Assembly: GCA_947044365.1 (NCBI GenBank)
Contig: OX345637.1
Location: 2,089,001 to 2,153,000 of the forward strand
DNA from: Petrosia ficiformis
Taxonomy: Eukaryota; Porifera; Demospongiae; Haplosclerida; Petrosiidae
Direction of reading: 5' to 3'
Length of the DNA stretch: 64,000 bases
Shown here: positions 12,601 through 27,600 of the stretch, in pieces
How the letters are laid out: each line of letters begins with the position of its first letter
Position numbering within the stretch: the stretch's first letter is position 1
The notes under the pieces: model-generated
What the model saw: the letters and a program-made list of their open reading frames with translations, nothing else
Database searches by the model: none
What the model was told of the DNA's origin: nothing
Translations under genes and position numbers: made by a program

Positions 12601-15600
12601 CAGCAATTTAATAAGCTCATATCAACTACCTAAAGAACTTCTTATTTGTTGCTGAGCAGTTCTCTCTTTGGTTTAGATGGTATATTTGATTATAACTGTT
12701 ATTTAGCTAGAGAATGGTACAATTTTTGTTAAGTACTTATAGTGCAATATTGACCCAAAGAGCTTCTTGTTGGCACAGTTCTCTCCTTGGGCTAAATGGT
12801 GCTGTTAATTGTGATTGTATTGTCGCTAAGTCTCTGTTACTAAGTCTTTGTTCATTGGCTCACAATATTTTCCCAATGGTACACACACTAATTCAATTTT
12901 GTCCATGCTTTAAAAACATTATCAAATCCTTTTTCTTAATTGCTTATTGATATTAATTAGGTAATTTGTAAGCTTTCATTGTCCTGTGATTCTATATTCA
13001 TTGTTTACAGAATACAGTTGATGGAGTACAGTTACTCATTCGTAAACATGAAGATTTTGAAAACACCTGTCAGTCTCACGATGAAAAGATCAAACAGCTT
13101 TGTGATCAAGCCAACAACCTGATACATGGAGGACATTATGATATACCAAAGTGAGTTTGTTACCTTAGATCGGGAAAGGTAAACATCAGTGCTTGAAATA
13201 GGTTTGAAAGTGTCCAACAGAAACATCAGGATAAAACAGTATTTGACCAGCAATTTTTCAGAAAAGAGCCTCACAAACCAGCACTTACCTATATAAGCCT
13301 TATGAGATGTAGAATTAACTCACCATTCTATGACTGCTCTTGACTAATAATTAACCTTGCTGTAAGATTACTGTTCTTATTTTGTTGTATTATAATTATA
13401 ACAAATCTGATACTTTGTCCACTCAAATTCAATTTTTGTCTGGACAAAGAGACAGATTGTTCGGCTAATGGCCGATTGCTGGATGTTATTTCAAGCACTG
13501 AGCATACAAAATCAAACTTAAACTAGATTTAATTTTCATAAACGTACTTGGTCAGCTATATTTAAAACATATACAGGAGTTAGAAAAGGCTAAGTTGAAT
13601 GCAGAGTTCCTCCTTTGATAGCAACTATGGCAATCAAAATAACCTCTCTACTTAGCTACACCTATAATGTCGGTTCTTACTGAAAGAGCTCCTATATCCA
13701 TGGGCAGGTCACTGACTCCTCAAAAGCCTGCATTGTGAGAGAGCTGTGCCCTGTGAAGCTCTAAGGAACTTTTGATAGGTGTTGCTGGAAGAAGTACTCA
13801 TCGTCGAGAAAAGGAACCACATTTAGGGCACAGGAAGTGAATGGTGGCCAAAATCAGCAGAGCCATGAAAAATACATGTGTAGTCCTCCGTATAGCTAGT
13901 GTAATTAATACATACATATACATTTTAAGTGTGGAGATTAGTGATATCAAAACTGGTTTTCTCAACAGGATTGCTGAGCGTCGAGATGCTGTTGTTAACA
14001 GACGACAAAAAGCTAAAGCTGTTTCTTCAGAAAGAGCCAAAAAATTGCAGGACTCGTTTACATGGCAACAGTTCTGTAATGATGCTGATGAGGTATGAAT
14101 TCAACTACAGTGTTCTCTCTTTGAAGGGTACTGTACCCTTTGCACCATTCTGCGTAACCCTTTCTATTCATGATGCATATGGTATCATACTTGAATGAAG
14201 AGATATGGATATGAGATTTGTTACAGTAATTGTAATTCAAAATACATGAGCTATTGTAATGCAGATAAACTCCTGTATGCATGTGTAATGCAATTTCCCA
14301 GGAAACTGTGTGCTATATTTATGATGATTGAGCCACTAGCACACACATATCATAACATTTAAAACTATGCATTTAAATATGAACTTCAACTCATTGTGAT
14401 TCTACTTTTTTCCTGAAAATGTGTAGTTAATTACCTAAGATAATCTTTAAGTTTTAATTAACTAACCCATCCTATTAATGGCCCATTTCTAGTGACGTGT
14501 TGTAAAATTAGATGCTTAGATCTGTTGTTTAATTTAATAAGCACATGTATGTATGTAATTAAAAGTTACAATGCCTTTCTATTTGTAATACGGCTATTTA
14601 TATTGTAGGTCAGTTCTTGGATAAATCAAAAACTCCAAACAGCAACAGATGAGAGCTATAGAGAGCCTACAAATTTGGAAGGTAAAATTCAGAAACATCA
14701 AGCATTTGATGCTGAAATCACTGCCAACAAAGGACGTATGGATACTGTATGCAAGGTATGAACATATATGAACATTGTACTTGTAACTAACTGTGTTTTA
14801 TATACTCAAAGGAAAATATATATTGATCATGTCGAATTCGGAGGGAGGTGGGAGGAGGAAGCTGCCTTGGGATTTCCTACCCCCTAGATGAAGCATCCCC
14901 CCTATTTTTGTTTAGCCAAGATTGATTAGACAACCAAAATGAAATGTCAGAGTATATAACATTCATACACTTAATACCCCAGTCTCCTCTAGTTGAAGTA
15001 TGATTATGTGCTATTTTTGCTTCTTCCTGTTGATAGTATTTGTAAAAGAGCACACCAAGATGGCTTATCTATTCTATTTCTATTTTAATATGATAGGTGG
15101 GTAATGAATTGATGGCAGCTAATCACTACAAGTCATCCAGTGTGAAAGATATCACACAACAAGTTTCTAAAGACTGGAGAAAACTGACTGCTGCTTCAAC
15201 TGATAAAGGTCAATAATTTTAATTTTCTAATGTCTATATAATTATAATTATAATAAAATAATGACAATTTAATATAACTTTTCCCAAAATGTTTGTTATA
15301 ATTAATTAACTTAGGCTGAAAGGATTTTAGTTTTAGTTAGCTAACTAAAGTTCCTGTTATAGTTTTTTCAAAACCTGACACCACCTTACTACAAGGGTTT
15401 TAGTTGTTAACACTCCTCTGGCGTACATAATGATGTGCATTTTAAACTTCTATTTTGTATTTTAATTGAAAATCAGTCGTCATAATAATTATGATACTAT
15501 AGTTATAGGCAATGTATACTATAGTAACCAAACCACAACATAATGACATTCATAATTATTATTATTTTAGGTCTGAAGCTCAAACAAGCTCTTGACTTGC

Positions 15601-18600
15601 AGTTATTCCAGAGGGCTAGTGATGAAGAGTTTGCCTGGTGTAATGAAGCAGGGAAACAATTAGAGAGTGAGGATATTGGTAAAGACTTGCAAAGTGTTCG
15701 TTTCTTGATAAAGAAACATAAGGTGTGTTTTTGTATGTAATAATAAATATATTATATATGCTTTAACTGCTTGCTATGTCTTGTCATGTCTTGTCATCTG
15801 TCTGTCTGATGTACTTATATTTTTTTCTATCTATCTATTTATATATCAGACAGATGACAAGACATAGCAAGCAGTTTGCCTATCTGTCTCTCCATCTGTC
15901 TGTCTGTCAGTCTATCTATCTACAATGCACATGTATGTATCTATTTATTCCAGCATCATGGTTTCACCGTGACATATAATATACAAAGTGTATAAAGAAT
16001 AATAATTATAATACTCTTTTACATAGCAGGATATTTTCACAAAGTATACACGGTATCCTGCAGAATAAAATTTCACGTTTGTTTTTTTGTGTTTGTTTGT
16101 AATGCCCACGTAAATTGAGCATGTCCACATATGTTGAACGTGTCAAGACTACCGATATGTAAATCTATGGTAAGGGGCTATCGTGTGTTATAATGATAAT
16201 AAGGGTATGCAGCTAGTGGTGCCATGCAAACTGGAGAGAAGTTACATGTACATCACGACAGATTTGCTGTGGCAGCAGTTGTCAAAAATGTCATTATAGT
16301 TAGCCATAGTCTTCAAAAGATTTCGGCTGTCAGTGCACTCTTGAAAATTTCTCACTATTATTTTTGTTAATTATATAATTTATATTCTTTACTGCTGTAT
16401 GATACATCATTTAAAAAAAATATTTCTGATGCTTTTCTAATTAATTTTTGCTTTTTACTTTTTTTTTCTACAGCAACTTGAAGATGATCTACGTTACCAT
16501 AGCGACCAAGTGAAAGCATTAAACAGTACAGCCAGCCAACTAATGTCTTCTGGTCATTTTGAGACTGAAAAGATAGCAGAGATAAGAAGAAAACTGAATG
16601 ATTGGTATATGATGATACAATCGATAGCTACACTACATTTAAATTAATGTCAATCACACAGTTTGGACCAAAATACAAGCTGATAGATACCATGATGCTA
16701 TATTTTAGGCATAACATGTCATTACAAACAACCCATAGTACTAATCTTTGTTCATACACAAAATGATGAAACAAGATGAATTTAGAAATTCAACTGCTGT
16801 TTCCTTCTGTTATCATGTTAAACTCCCTCTTTCTTAAACATTTCTCCCCAGACATTTCAAATAGAAGGGTGAAATACTTAATCACCACATAGCCACATCC
16901 ATCTGCAGTACATAAAATGAAAAATGCTTCATCACCAATAGTCATCCAGACCCCTTGTATTAGGTATACCTAATTGTATGTACATCCCCAGTAGTCATCC
17001 AGACCCTTGTATTAGGTGTACCTAATTGTATGTACATCCCCAGTAGTCATCCAGACCCTTGTATTATAGGTATACCGAATTGTATGTACATCCCCAGTAG
17101 TCATCTAGACCCCTTGTATTAGGTATACCTAATTGTATGTACATCCCCAGTAGTCATCCAGACCCTTGTATTATAGGTATACCGAATTGTATGTACATCC
17201 CCAGTAGTCATCCAGACCCCTTGTATTAGGTATACCTAATTGTATGTACATCCCCAGTAGTCATCCAGACCCCTTGTATTAGGTATACCTAATTGTATGT
17301 ACATCCCCAGTAGTCATCCAGACCCATTGTATTAGGCATACCTAATTGTATGTACATCCCCAACAGTCATCCAGACCCCTTGCTTTACCCCAATAGTCAT
17401 CCAGACCCCTTGCATTAGATATACCTAATTGTATGCACATCCCCAGTAGTCATCCAGACCCCTTGTATTAGGTATACCTAATTGTATGTACATCCCCAGT
17501 AGTCATCCAGACCCCTTGTATTAGGCATACCTAATTGTATGTACATCCCCAACAGTCATCCAGACCCCTTGCTTTACCCCAATAGTCATCCAGACCCCTT
17601 GCATTACATATACCTAATTGTATGCACATACCCAGTAGTCATCCAGACCCATTGCATTAGGTATACCTAATTGTATGTACATCCCCAATAGTCATCCAGA
17701 CCCCTTGTATTAGGTATACCTAATTGTATGTACATTCCCAATAGTCATCCAGACCCCTTGCATCAGATATACCTAATTGTATGTACATTCCCAATAGTCA
17801 TCCAGACCCCTTGCATTAGGTACACCTAATTGTATGTACATTCCCAATAGTCATCCAGACCCCTTGCATCAGATATACCTAATTGTATGTACATCCCCAA
17901 TAGTCATCCAGACCCCTTGCATCAGATATACCTAATTGTATGTACATCCCCAATAGTCATCCAGACCCTTGTATTAGGTATGCCTAATTGTATGTATATC
18001 CCCAATAGTCAGTCATCCAGACCCTTGTATTAGGTATACCTAATTGTATGTATATCCCCAATAGTCATCCAGACCCCTTGCATTAGGTATACCTAATTGT
18101 ATGTATATCCCCAATAGTCATCCAGACCCTTGTATTAGGTATACCTAATTGTATGTACATGTATATCCCCAATAGTCATCCAGACCCCTTGTATTAGGTA
18201 TACCTAATTGTATGTACAATGTATATCCCCAATAGTCATCCAGACCCCTTGCATCAGATATACCTAATTGTATGTACATCCCCAGTAGTCATCCAGACCC
18301 TTGTATTAGGTATACCTAATTGTATGTACATCCCCAGTAGTCATCCAGACCCCTTGTATTAGGTATACCTAATTGTATGTATATCCCCAATAGTCATCCA
18401 GACCCCTTGTATTAGGTATACCTAATTGTATGTATATCCCCAATAGTCATCCAGACCCCTTGTATTAGGTATACCATATACCTAATTGTATGTACATTCC
18501 CAATAGTCATCCAGACCTCTTGCATTAGGTATACCTAATTGTATGTACATCCCCAATAGTCATCCAGACCCCTTGTATTAGGTATACTTAATTGTATGCA

Positions 18601-21600
18601 CATGTACATCCCCAATAGTCATCCAGACCCCTTGCATTAGATATATCTAATTGTATGTACATCCCTAATAGTCATCCAGACCCCTTGCATTAGGTATACC
18701 TAATTGTATGTACATCCCCAATAGTCATCCAGACCCTTGCATTAGGTATCCTAATTGTATGTACATGTACATTCCCAATAGTCATCCAGACCCCTTGTAT
18801 TAGATATACCTAATTGTATGTACATCCCCAATAGTCATCCAGACCCCTTGCATTAGGTATACCTAATTGTATGTACATTCCCAATAGTCATCCAGACCCT
18901 TGCATTAGGTATCCTAATTGTATGTACATTCCCAATAGTCATCCAGACCCCTTGTATTAGATATACCTAATTGTATGTACATCCCCAATAGTCATCCAGA
19001 CCCCTTGCATTAGGTATACCTAATTGTATGTTCATCCCCAATAGTCATTCAGACCCTTTTATTAGGTATACCTAATTGTATGTACATCCCCAATAGTCAT
19101 CCAGACCCCTTGCATTAGGTATCCTAATTATGCGTTATAAAAAATATTTTTTATTCATCTCAGTATCACATCACTTCAAGAACCTTCTGAAGATCGAAAG
19201 CAAAGACTTGAGGACTCTTTGAAACTTCAACAATTTTATCGAGATGCGGAAGATGAATCTCATTGGATTAAAGACCATCTCCCACATGCAATATCTGAAG
19301 ATGTCGGGAAATCACTTCAGGAAGATCAAAATCTGTATAAGAAACATCAGGTAACTACTACATGTACATGTATGGTGTTCTCATTAGAAATTTCCAATAA
19401 AAGGGCATAGGTGATACCCACACCATCTGCATATAAAATCCATCACTTAAATCACATGATCATTATCATCATTATTATTGCTCAAGTAATGTGTTTGTGT
19501 TATATTTTAAGAAGAGTGCAAAAATAATTATCAGTGAGTGAAGAAGAGTGCTAGTAACAACAAGTGTATATAGAGAAAAAAACATCCCTATATTTGCTTT
19601 GTGATGACTATGTATTAAGCATTGCTGATGGCACTAGTGTATCTACCTTTCTGTGTACTCCTGGGGCCTGAAGACGTAAGTGTAAGCCTAATTGCAGTCT
19701 AAATACACAGATGTCTGATGAACTGACTGAGGTACTCCTTCAAGGTTCTAAATGATGACTTCCTCGTGTCTGAAACTCAACAACTTATCATACTTACTTG
19801 TTAAAGATTCTTGCATAATATCTATACTGTTTCTCTGCTATATACAACAGTTATTAGCAGTTTTACATCCTTTCTGAATCTTCCTGGCTGGTCTGTAGCT
19901 CAAACGCGCCGTTACGCGCATTCTTTTACGCGCCACGCCCATTAATTGACCGAGCCCCCGGGAATGACGCAACTTCCTTAACTACGTATACAACGAATAG
20001 TCGCACAAGTGACACAAGAATATATATATACATTAAACCCCGTGGAAAGCAATTATAGGGATGGCCCTACGGGCCATAATAATAATTCCATACAAGCCTA
20101 ATAAGAACCCTATTCCATACAAGCCTAATGAGAACCCTATTCCATACAAGGCTAGTGAGAACCCTATTCCATACAAGCCTAATGAGAACCCTATTCCATA
20201 CAAGGCTAGTGAGAACCCTATTCCATACAAGCCTAATGAGAACCCTATTCCATACAAGCCTAATGAGAACCCTATTCCATACAAGGCTAATGAGAACCCT
20301 ATTCCATACAAGGCTAGTGAGAACCCTATTCCATACAAGCCTAATGAGAAGCCCATTCCATACAAGGCTAGTGAGAACCCTATTCCATACAAGCCTAATG
20401 AGAACCCTATTCCATACAAGCCTAATAAGAACCCTATTCCATACAAGGCTAGTGAGAACCCTATTCCATACAAACCTAGTGAGAACCCTATTCCATACAA
20501 GCCTAGTGAGAACCCTATTCCATACAAGCCTAGTGACAAAAACAGGCTCATTTTTTTTAAAATGATGACACCTCTGATCCTTGTTTTGAAAGCATACAGC
20601 TCAAGACTATAATGTAGTATTTTTCAACTACATATATTATAACTATTATTGAATCGCAGTAAGATAATATTTTGCCATTGTGATAATATTGGCAGACCAA
20701 AATCATGTGATATGATTATTGCGATATATTGCCCAACCTTACCACAGGCATTATTGAATGAAATTAGTGGTCATGAATCCAGCATAGACAATGTGAAATC
20801 ACAAGGACAAGAACTTATTGATAACAATCATTTTGCAAGTGATGATATTCAACAACAGTTACTGGAATTACAATCAAGATGGAGAGAATTGAAACTACTT
20901 GCTGATAGACGAACCCAGAAACTTAAAGATTCACAAGAAGCTCAGAAGGTAATATGATTTGGTTTTGATGTGGTGTAACTCATGTAATGTTTAACACAGT
21001 TTGTTACACTGCCAATAAGTATAACCAAATATGGTCATGTCTATAACTGTATTTACAGTATTAGTTTGTATATAAAATATAAATGTATAGTCTATTCTAT
21101 GCTTGCATTGTCTTGTGAATATAAATTCTAATATTTGTGACCTAATATCTGAAAAAGGATCTTCTCCCGCTAATCAAACACTTACCTTCAATCACTTATT
21201 ATTCTGCCATTGTGTATAGGAAATAAATGAATGTATCCAGGAAGAGCTATCATTGCTCTTCTTAGGTACCAAATTTTGTTTACCAATGGCAAGCTAAGTG
21301 TTTGTTCAAACAGAACAAGGTCTCTTTTCAAATATTTGGTAACATTCATTAGCAAATACTTCATTTAAAGAACTTATAACACAGTATTCATTTAACAAAT
21401 GAAAGTTGTTCTTAGCTAATTTTGTTGCCTTAAACTGTAAAATAGCTAAAAACAAGACATTAGTTTATCGAGAAGGTCTTTACATCAAGCACAATAATAC
21501 ATTATTGTGTATATTCATTTTTTTACAGTTCTATCAAGAAGCAGTGGAGGCTGATGTTTGGATGAATGATAGAGCTGGTTTGGCAGCCTCTCAGGATTAT

Positions 21601-24600
21601 GGAAGAGATGAAGATGCTGCAGTTAAACTGTTGAAGAAACACAAGGTACATTCTAAATAAAATTATCATAATAATTATTATTACTATGAATGATCAATAT
21701 CCTTAAGTAATACTCATACATGCATGTATATGTACATATGACCAAATTTGCAAAAAGGATCTTTTCCCACAAAATATTTTCTTCTTTAATCGTTCAATAT
21801 TAATTTTCGTTAGTTTGTTTAGGAAGCCATCAAAATATGGTACAGATGTATCTAAAATGCTTATGATAACTACTAAATTTAATGACTTCCTGTACAAAAT
21901 GGTAGAATAGCAAACGATTAGTTTGCTAGAAAAGGTCCCTTTTTACAAAATTTAATTACAATTTTAGACCACATTGAGCTGAAAATCCATAAATCACACT
22001 TCACATTTTTTGGTTTGTAGGCACTACAAGAAGAGGTGGAAGGTTATGTTGAAACTATAGAAACACTTGGAACAGATGCTCAGAAATTAATTCGAGATGA
22101 TCATTTTGATTCAGCAAACATTTCTGCAAGAAAGGTTTGTATTATATGTAGAAAAAGGTATCTTGTTGTGATGTATTTCTTTCTCACAGTCTCAACTTGA
22201 TGAGCAGCTGTCAGGTCTACAGATGTTAGTGGCTGCCAGGCATGCTAAACTTGAAGAGTCTATTAAACTTCATCAGTACATAAGTGAAGTAGATGATGTA
22301 ATATCTTGGCTGGAAGAGACACAATCACTTGCAAGCTCTGATGATTATGGAAAAGACTTTGAACATCTTTTGGTAAGTAAATCTATTGAGATAATGAGAC
22401 CAGTGCTAGTATTTAAAGCATAATAAAACAAGAGATATGGAGAAAAACGTATACTTTGTGGTATCCAACATTCAGTAATCACGGCTGACTTTCTCATGCC
22501 TGAAATACAACATCCTATTATACATGTAGTTATTACTTTGATTATCTACTCTACTTATATCTTATGTAGAACTTTAGGAATATATTTCAAGTAGAACAGC
22601 AATTAGTTCCAGTTTCTATGTAAGCTACAAGCAGCTTTCTTCCTGCTGCACTTGTCTGTAGAAAGCTGGAGCACATGTTCTGTTACATGTCACGCCCATT
22701 AATTGACCGAGCCCTGCTGGAATGATACAACTTTCTTAACTGCATATACACTGCATAGTCTCATATGTGACAGTGACACAAGCATTTAAATATATATACA
22801 TTCAACCCCGTGGAAAGCAATCACTTTAAATGAGCATGCACGGATATCAATTTTAAAAAGCACTCAGAAACTAGTTTTGGGATGTTACCATAGTGGCAAT
22901 ATTAAACTAACCATTTCCTACATAGCAGTAGCTATGTGTGTGCTATGTAGTTAGGAATTTACTGTAGCTACTATATACAGGTATATGGAAGAGGTTATTT
23001 TTAATTTTGTTGGTATGGCCGATAATGGAAAATGTAATCATTGAAACATTATCATGATTGTGATAATGATAGTTACGTATATTGAAGATACAATATACTA
23101 ATATGATAATATAGCATGGACCTAAATATTATAATTTTATGATAATAATTATCATAATATTGTCCAAATCTATCACTAAGGTACAATACTCTGTGTGCTA
23201 CATCATAACTATACAGTGTAATATGGAACACTAACCCACTATATTATCATCAACCTGACAGGTATTACAGAAGAAGTTTGATGAATTCAAGAGAGATGTC
23301 ACTGCTAGTACAGATCGATATACCTCTGTGAATCAACTGGCCAGACAATTGGTAGCTGAGGGTCATTCTGACACAGTTATGATAAAAGAGAAGCAAGACC
23401 AGATGAGGTTAGACTGTTCAGATACAGAATACAAAATAACACTGTTATAGCTAGCCACACAGCATGGAGATTGTAGGTACATGTACATGGAAGTTGTAGG
23501 TACATGTACATGGAGGTTGTATATGTACATGGAGGTTGTAAATACATGTACATGGAAGTTGTAAATACATGTACATGGAGGTTTTAGGTACATGTACATG
23601 GAGGTTGTAGGTACACGTAGCAAAACTTGTAAATACATGTACATGGAGATTGTAGGTACTTGTACATAGAAGCTGCAGTTAATATATATTATACATAATT
23701 TATATGTACATGTAATGTATATTATAATTATGTTTCTTCCTTGCTACTAGAGAGGGATGGAACACTTTACAAGATGCTATTCATGGTAGAGGAAAGAAAT
23801 TAGCTGGCGCATACGAAGTTCACAAATTTAACAGAGATGCTAATGAAATACTCAGGAGAATAACGGTATCATTTATACATATACTTGTACTGTGTATGTA
23901 TAATGCATATATGTGCACATTAACTAAACGTCATTCACATTCACCTTGTCCTTCGAAAAATGCTCATAACTTTAGAAATGACCAACCATCTTTTTACTCA
24001 ACCATTTTCATATAATTATCCTTCCCGTTCTTTTTTGTGTATGTCAAATTTCAATCTGTTGTTTTGTTATTGAGTTACAGTATAATCATGTATTAACCTT
24101 ATAACATTAAACTATACACTATATTACATATAAAGTCATTACATCCTAATTTTGAGGACACTGTGAATGTGAACAAACTTTAATTATTAGCATGAGGGCG
24201 AGGCCACAGATGTCTCCACTATGTACAATTGTTGAATAAATAATAATTATACTCTAAACATTCATTGGCCTCAATCAAATCTTGCATTATCATACATGTA
24301 CGTACATATACATGTATCTATATCAGGAGCGTATGTGTAGCAGAGCCACTAAGAAATATTCCATTATATATATCCGATTGTGCAATCAGGTGGCGAAGTT
24401 GAGAAACTCCCATTGGTTAAATTAACAGTATGCTGTACAGATTTGCATTTATAACTGTAGTGTTGACTTAATTCCAAGATAAATATTAACGCTAGTGCTC
24501 TACTGCTGGTCACAAATTGGCTGTTGGTCACATGACAGCACTTAAATCACCATTGCTGTGCATTCAATGTGTTTGTGTCTCATTCACATGTACATGTACA

Positions 24601-27600
24601 TGTACATGTGTGTGGGAAGCTAGACACTTGTTATACATAATGGAGTAAAATTCTTTGTTTCTTGTATGTAGGACAAAGAAGGTAGTATTCCACATGATGA
24701 TCTAGGTAAGAGTATTCAGGGAGTTCAAGCTTTACAAAGAAAACTGGAAACCTTTGAGAGAGAAGTGGCTGCTCTTGGTACTAAGGTAACATATATTTAT
24801 CATAGTGAAACTCTATTTATCTATCTTTCTATCTATAATATTATATCTATCTATATTTATGCTTCTATTTATGTATCTAGCTATTTATCTACACATCTGT
24901 GTCAATCTATTTTTTTAATTAACCAACTACATGTAACTAACTGTTTATCTATCTATCTTTCTATCTCTCTATCTACCTACTTAGCTATCTACTATCTCTT
25001 TATGTATTTATTTATCTGTTTGTTTGTCTATCTACATATGACTCACAATGTACAATTTTTTATCCTAATAGGTCAGAGAACTGAGCAATGAATGCCTTCG
25101 TCTAACTTCATCTCATCCAGCACAAACTACAAAGACAGTTTCCACAAATATGGAGGCAACTCAAGGTGCATGGGAGTCATTACAAGCTGCTACTACAGGA
25201 AGGAAGAGAAAACTAAAATCTTCACTTGAACTGCAGAAATTTTTAAGCTCTGTTAGTTTAAAATTAACAATTATAAAGTCTATTGCTAAAATATAATCCC
25301 TTGTTCGGTAAAGACAGTGATCATTGATTGGGCTTCTTAGCTATCACATTTTGACTCTTTCCTTTGCAACATAAAATGGCAGTATATTGAACATATTCAC
25401 CTAATTGTACCTTTTCACATGAATAGTCACATAATTCCAATGATAATCCTTCTACAACTGTGACCAATTTACATTATGGTATCACTTTTACTAATATAAG
25501 CATTTGAATAGGTGTCTATACATATAGGCAGAGTATCAGTAAATGCAACTGTATTGTGTATACATACTATATAGCCGTAAAGTTTGTAGGCTATACATTT
25601 CGCGTTTTTCATGAAACTGACGGACCATGAAAATAATGGTCATGCCCACCACACGTGAGCAGCTTTGGTGAATGCGAAAATTTTATTGTGAAATAGTTGA
25701 ATATTGTAAAATGCGAACATTTTATTGCCGAACATTTAGGGCTATACAGCTTTTCCCAGGCTTTGCAGATTACAATATTGTCTGACTGCACAACTGGATT
25801 AGGAAATATACATGTAGGTGTTTAGCCAATTGCCATGTAGTTGCAACCCTACAGAACACACTGAGCTGTACATACATACCGTGTCTGAATAGGTTCCTAC
25901 AGATATACGTACATGTAGGCAGAGTATTGCTATAAGAAACTGCATTGCCTATACATAGCCTACACAAGTGATATTACCGTATAAGTGCAACCCTACAAAG
26001 CACACTGAATTATATGTCCATATTCTGTTGTTATTCTTAGATACGTGATCTTGTCTCATGGATGAAAGATACAGCTGCTCAGATTTCTGGTGATGAGCCT
26101 GTTACAAGTGTGGCATCTGCTAAGGAGCTCCTGGACAGACATAATCAAATGAAGGCAGAGATTGATGCTAGAGAGGATTCTGTTCAGAAGATTGTTAGGG
26201 CTGGAAATAAACTAATACAACAGGGACACTATGCTAAGATAGAGGTAATCAAATTTCTGTTAATATAATAGCCTAACTGTAGGTCATAAATGAAACAGTA
26301 TCAAATGTCTATGTTATTTGTAGCCAAATGTTCATGACATTTGTATTTTCAGATTCACACAAACCTGTCTGATTTGCGTGGAGAGAGCTCTCGTCTGCAG
26401 TCTCTCTGGCAAACGCAAAGTGATCTATTTAATCAAAAGCTCCAGTATCAGATGTTCTTACAAGAGGTTGATAGTTTGGAGGCTATGTGTGCCACACATG
26501 AGGTATGTATGTACTTACATTATATTTTTAGGCTCCATTGCCATGGCAACTAGATGTAGGCTATTCTTTATAGACTCCAAAAACTATTACATTTTGTCAA
26601 CCACTTCAACAGAAAGGTTTCATTATATAAACTGGAACTACGAATACAGTTTATGATTAGAAAGTGTATTTAGATTGCTTTTATGTATTTGCACAAATTA
26701 GAGTTTGCGTAAGGAGTCTAAGTTAAACCCCATGTAAGTGCGGTCTAGCCACTCCTCAGGTTTGCCTTGGAGTGGATAGAGCACACATACATGGGGTTTA
26801 ACATATACATAGATTCCGTTATCATAGCAACAGAATTATGTGACCTCAGGTGGTGGTGAGTGTAGATAAACTTCTAGGCAAAGCCAAACAGTTATCACTC
26901 CCCACCATCTGAAGTCTCTATTAGCACTTCTATTCTTGGTGTTCAAGTTATAGATTAGTGTAATAACAGTTTCAAATGTTAATTTACAGGTTCAGTTACT
27001 ACAAGACAAGCTGGGAGAAAGTGTGGATGAATGTGAAGTACTTTTGAAGAAACATGATGCTTTTGAGAGGCTAATAGCATCACAAGATGAAAAGGTATTA
27101 TAATTATATAATTACTGTCTTTTAAAAGGAGAAATGGTTCTGGTACTAAATATGCCTTGGTTTGATATCTGTTCTTGTGTACACTCATCCATCAATACTT
27201 CAAACCATGTCTATATCTATTCATATACACGTATATATATTGGGGTGGGGCAATAATTCAATATATCAATACATTGCAATATTATTCTACTGCGATAATC
27301 ATATCACATGATTTAGGTCTGCCAATATTATCACAATGGCAAAATATTGACTTACTGCAATTAAATAATAATTATAATATATGCAGTTGAAAAATACTGT
27401 AGCACTTATTCTTGAGCCATATACTCTCAAAAAAAGGATCAGAAGTGTCATCTTTTCAAAATGAGCCTATTTTTGCTATCATAGACAGTATCAATGAGTA
27501 GTTGCAATATTGCAATAATTGCAAGTCACCTTTAAACAATAACTGCAAAGCCTAATTTTAATATCACCCAACCATAATGTATATGCATACATACATCTAT

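Noticed and set aside
16930..19130. Possible CRISPR-like array
   Set aside because: Units are head to tail without unique spacers, and the context is a eukaryotic intron.
20061..20612. Open frames of 145-183 residues made of nine-residue repeats (both strands)
   Set aside because: They follow from a 27-bp tandem repeat with a period divisible by three; there are no splice links, no start context and no homology I recognise.
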